A stretch of DNA of 64,000 bases from Saccharothrix sp. NRRL B-16314 (GTDB taxonomy: Bacteria > Actinomycetota > Actinomycetes > Mycobacteriales > Pseudonocardiaceae), in assembly GCF_000716595.1 (NCBI RefSeq), contig NZ_JNXC01000008.1, positions 186,001 through 250,000 on the forward strand, given 5' to 3'. Numbering within the stretch: position 1 is the stretch's first letter; each line of letters opens with the position of its first letter. Both the position numbers and the translations under genes were made by a program. Below, piece by piece: positions 61,897 to 64,000 of the stretch. The notes beneath the pieces were generated by a model. That model worked only from the letters and a program-made list of their open reading frames with translations, made no database searches and was not told where the DNA came from.

Positions 61897-63210
61897 TCAG
61901 CGACGTCCCGGGACAGCGGGCAGGCCGGTCGGGAGGTCCTCGGTCCTCCGGGGCGCCGGTCGCGGGTCCGGACCGCCGAAGTCGGCCACCCGGTCCCAGA
62001 TCCAGTCGGCCGTCGACGCGGCGACGTGCTCGTCGGGTTGTCCGGGCCGACGCCTGACCAGCTCCCCGAACGCGACGGCGACCAGGTACGCCCCGGCGTC
62101 GTCGGTCATCACCTGTTCCCAGACCTCGTTCTCCGGCCAGTCCGGGTGCGCTGCCGGGTCGGCGTCGATCTCGGCGTCCATGGCGATGATCTCGGCTCTC
62201 GACATCAGGCGGAACGGCTCGGCCAGTCCCCAGGCGGCACCGGAGCCGGGCGGCTGGCCGTCGTGCCAGGCCACCAAGTCCTCCGCGACCAGGGAGCCGA
62301 CCTTGTCGTCCTCGGTCTCCTCGGAGCGCGACGATCCTGGTCGCAGGGTGGCGCGCAGGTCGGCGGGCATCACGGCGTCCAACGCCGTCAGCGCGGAAGC
62401 AAGGTCGAGGCCGAGCTTCTGGTCGCGGATCTGCCGCCACGACATCTCGAGCACCCCTGTGCGGCGGATGTCCTCCAGGGTGATGTCCTGGCCGTGCGCC
62501 TTCTCGACGATCCGCAGCATCGTCCGAGCCAGCTCCACCAGGCTCTGCAGCAGGTCTTCGGTCGGGTTCTCGCGCAGCAGTCGCAGACCGAGTTGTTCGG
62601 CGTCGTCGAACCGGTACTGCGCCAGGTAGGCCCAGCCGAGCAACGTGGCGACCCAGGAGTCCGCCGCGTTGGCCCGGATGGCCTCCTCGGCCGCGAGAGC
62701 GAACCGTTCGGGAGGTGCGAAGCTCTCCAGCAGGTGCTCCGCGCGTTTCCCGAGCGCTTTGGGGAGGTTGTCCGGCGCCGTCCGCGAGCACCGTGCCACC
62801 GCGTCGTCGAGTTGGCGCCACCCGGCCTCGTGCTCCCCGGAGAGTGCCTGGGCGGCCCCCAGCTTCATCCAGTCGTCCCAGTCCTCGTGGTCCTCGTCCA
62901 GCACGGTGCGCGCCCACCGCAGCGCCTCGGCGTGGTCGTGGTGAGCCAGCGCCAGACGCCGAAGCGCTCGGGCCGCCCAGATGAACTGGCTGTCGCGGCG
63001 AGCGATCACCTGGAGGTAGAGGCGCCGCGCCTCGTCGGCGTCGCCACAGCTCTCACGGTGATAGGCGAGCACCATCGACGCGCTGCTCCGCTCCGGCTGG
63101 GCCGCGAGCACCTGCAGCGCGAGCTCGGCGACCTTGGGATGCGCCGGCTGTGCTTCGAGGAGCTCCCAGGCCAGGTCCAGGGTTCGCCCCACGGCGTCAA
63201 TGTCCGTCAT
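61897..63210 (-). CDS. TPR-type helical repeat protein
   Basis: 437 residues. Tandem helical repeats: AWELLEAQPAHPKVAELALQ, RSSASMVLAYHRESCGDADE, ARTVLDEDHEDWDDWMKLGA, ADSWVATLLGWAYLAQYRFD. The C-terminal half has PEN-EVWEQV and ADWIWDRVADFGGPD. It overlaps the AAA ATPase gene by 4 bp, so the two act together. EccA of classical ESX systems joins a TPR-like and an AAA domain in one protein; here they are separate and the AAA type differs. Confidence 0.7.
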   Translation of the reverse strand: MTDIDAVGRTLDLAWELLEAQPAHPKVAELALQVLAAQPERSSASMVLAYHRESCGDADEARRLYLQVIARRDSQFIWAARALRRLALAHHDHAEALRWARTVLDEDHEDWDDWMKLGAAQALSGEHEAGWRQLDDAVARCSRTAPDNLPKALGKRAEHLLESFAPPERFALAAEEAIRANAADSWVATLLGWAYLAQYRFDDAEQLGLRLLRENPTEDLLQSLVELARTMLRIVEKAHGQDITLEDIRRTGVLEMSWRQIRDQKLGLDLASALTALDAVMPADLRATLRPGSSRSEETEDDKVGSLVAEDLVAWHDGQPPGSGAAWGLAEPFRLMSRAEIIAMDAEIDADPAAHPDWPENEVWEQVMTDDAGAYLVAVAFGELVRRRPGQPDEHVAASTADWIWDRVADFGGPDPRPAPRRTEDLPTGLPAVPGRR

Positions 63211-64000
63211 CGCATGCCTCGCTTGACCCGGTACGCCCGGAGTTGGTCGAACGTTCCGTCGTCGACGCCGTACTCCAGCACCGGCGCCACCTGGTCGAAC
63301 CAGGACGTCGTGGACGGGATGACGCCGCCGACCGCGGCCAGCAGCGCGTCGGTGGTGACCGGCACCAGCGCACCGCTGCTCATCGACTCGACCATCGCCT
63401 GCTGCAGCACGGTGGTCGTCAGGTGACCGAGGTCGGCACCGGAGAACCCCTCGGTCGCCGCCGCGACGGCCGCCACGTCGACACCGTCGGCGGGCTTGCC
63501 CGCCAGCGCGCCCTGGACGATCGCCGCCCTGGCGACCGCGTCCGGTGGCAGCACCAGCACCGTCTTGTCGATCCGACCCGGTCGGCGCAGCGCGGGGTCG
63601 ATGTCCCACGGCCGGTTCGTCGCGGTCAGGAAGTAGACCCCGTCGTTCCCGCCGGCCACGCCGTCGAGCTCCTCCAGCAGCTGGGTGACGAGCATCCGCA
63701 TCGACTGCGACCCGCCGCCACCGGAGGTCCGCCGAGCGCCGAGCGCGTCGAACTCGTCGAAGAAGATCACGCACGGCGTTGCCGCACGGGCATGGCGGAA
63801 CACGCTCTGGAGCGCCTTCTCGCTCTCCCCGATCCACTTGCTGAGCAGGTCCGCGAGGGTCACGTGGATGAAGGACGCGCCGAGATCGCCCGCGATTGCC
63901 CTGGCGATGAACGTCTTGCCGCAACCGGGTGGGCCGTACATCAGCAACGACCCGCCCGGCTTCTGCCCGAACGCCGCCGCCACCTCGGGATTGCGCAGCG
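63207..64000 (-). CDS. AAA ATPase (Cdc48/spastin-like), 5' end outside the window
   Basis: At least 264 residues; the frame is open to the window edge. Walker A YGPPGCGKTFIARAIAG, Walker B CVIFFDEFDALGARR, sensor 1 FLTATNRPWDIDPALRRPGR with the arginine fingers, and an AAA lid (FSGADLGHLTTTV). The SGGGGSQSMRMLVTQLLEEL loop is typical of Cdc48/26S-type AAA proteins, not of EccA. It likely remodels protein complexes together with the TPR partner. Confidence 0.85.
   Translation of the reverse strand, partial: LRNPEVAAAFGQKPGGSLLMYGPPGCGKTFIARAIAGDLGASFIHVTLADLLSKWIGESEKALQSVFRHARAATPCVIFFDEFDALGARRTSGGGGSQSMRMLVTQLLEELDGVAGGNDGVYFLTATNRPWDIDPALRRPGRIDKTVLVLPPDAVARAAIVQGALAGKPADGVDVAAVAAATEGFSGADLGHLTTTVLQQAMVESMSSGALVPVTTDALLAAVGGVIPSTTSWFDQVAPVLEYGVDDGTFDQLRAYRVKRGMR

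Overview
The window is high-GC actinobacterial DNA. It has strong G/C bias at codon third positions, many GTG starts, 4-bp ATGA/GTGA gene overlaps and a type VII (ESX)-like secretion locus. Gene content fits a filamentous Pseudonocardiales (Saccharothrix, Actinosynnema, Lentzea or Amycolatopsis-like); this is inferred from content, not from a marker gene. No rRNA, tRNA, CRISPR array or transposase was seen.

Layout. (1) 1-2606: the 3' part of a membrane-anchored copper-nitrite-reductase-like multicopper oxidase and a CopD-like membrane protein. (2) 3112-36302: a natural-product gene cluster. It has two ABC exporter half-transporters; a 4-hydroxyphenylglycine (Hpg) supply set (hmaS, hmo, hpgT); a thiamine-diphosphate E1 alpha/beta pair; a phytanoyl-CoA-type dioxygenase; and a peptide/acyl assembly line broken into separate small proteins. 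The assembly line comprises four free-standing AMP-forming ligases, six carrier domains, three condensation-type proteins, three thioesterase-type proteins, three ketosynthase-fold proteins and two glycosyltransferases. No classical multimodular NRPS or PKS is present. (3) 36303-47659: a dormancy/hypoxia-type island of CBS-BON proteins, an Rv1733c-like membrane protein, a DUF4389 gene with a frameshift, an Acg-type nitroreductase, SHOCT, DUF1876 (Rv1738-like), DUF4342 and DoxX proteins. Several genes are preceded by DosR/DevR-like GGGAC-type operator motifs. (4) 48184-55436: a large secreted subtilisin, a CoiA-like nuclease-fold protein and an HTH-NACHT-membrane STAND protein. (5) 55420-64000: an ESX-associated minus-strand operon (WXG100/PPE-like substrates, YbaB-like and EspG-like proteins) plus a TPR protein and an AAA ATPase cut by the window edge.

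How the cluster may work. HmaS converts 4-hydroxyphenylpyruvate to 4-hydroxymandelate, Hmo oxidises it to 4-hydroxyphenylglyoxylate, and HpgT transaminates that to Hpg. The E1 alpha/beta pair has no E2 or E3 partner here and sits beside a carrier protein. It could instead decarboxylate the same 2-oxo acid and load a hydroxybenzoyl unit on a carrier. Separate ligases, carriers, condensation proteins and ketosynthases would then join these units. A PCP-TE didomain would release the product, glycosyltransferases would decorate it and the ABC pair would export it. The product is not recognisable to me, which makes this the best candidate for an undescribed pathway.

Edges: the first gene lacks its 5' end and the last lacks its 5' end (it reads in from beyond 64000). 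At least three genes look broken: DUF4389, a P-type ATPase stub and DUF4342.
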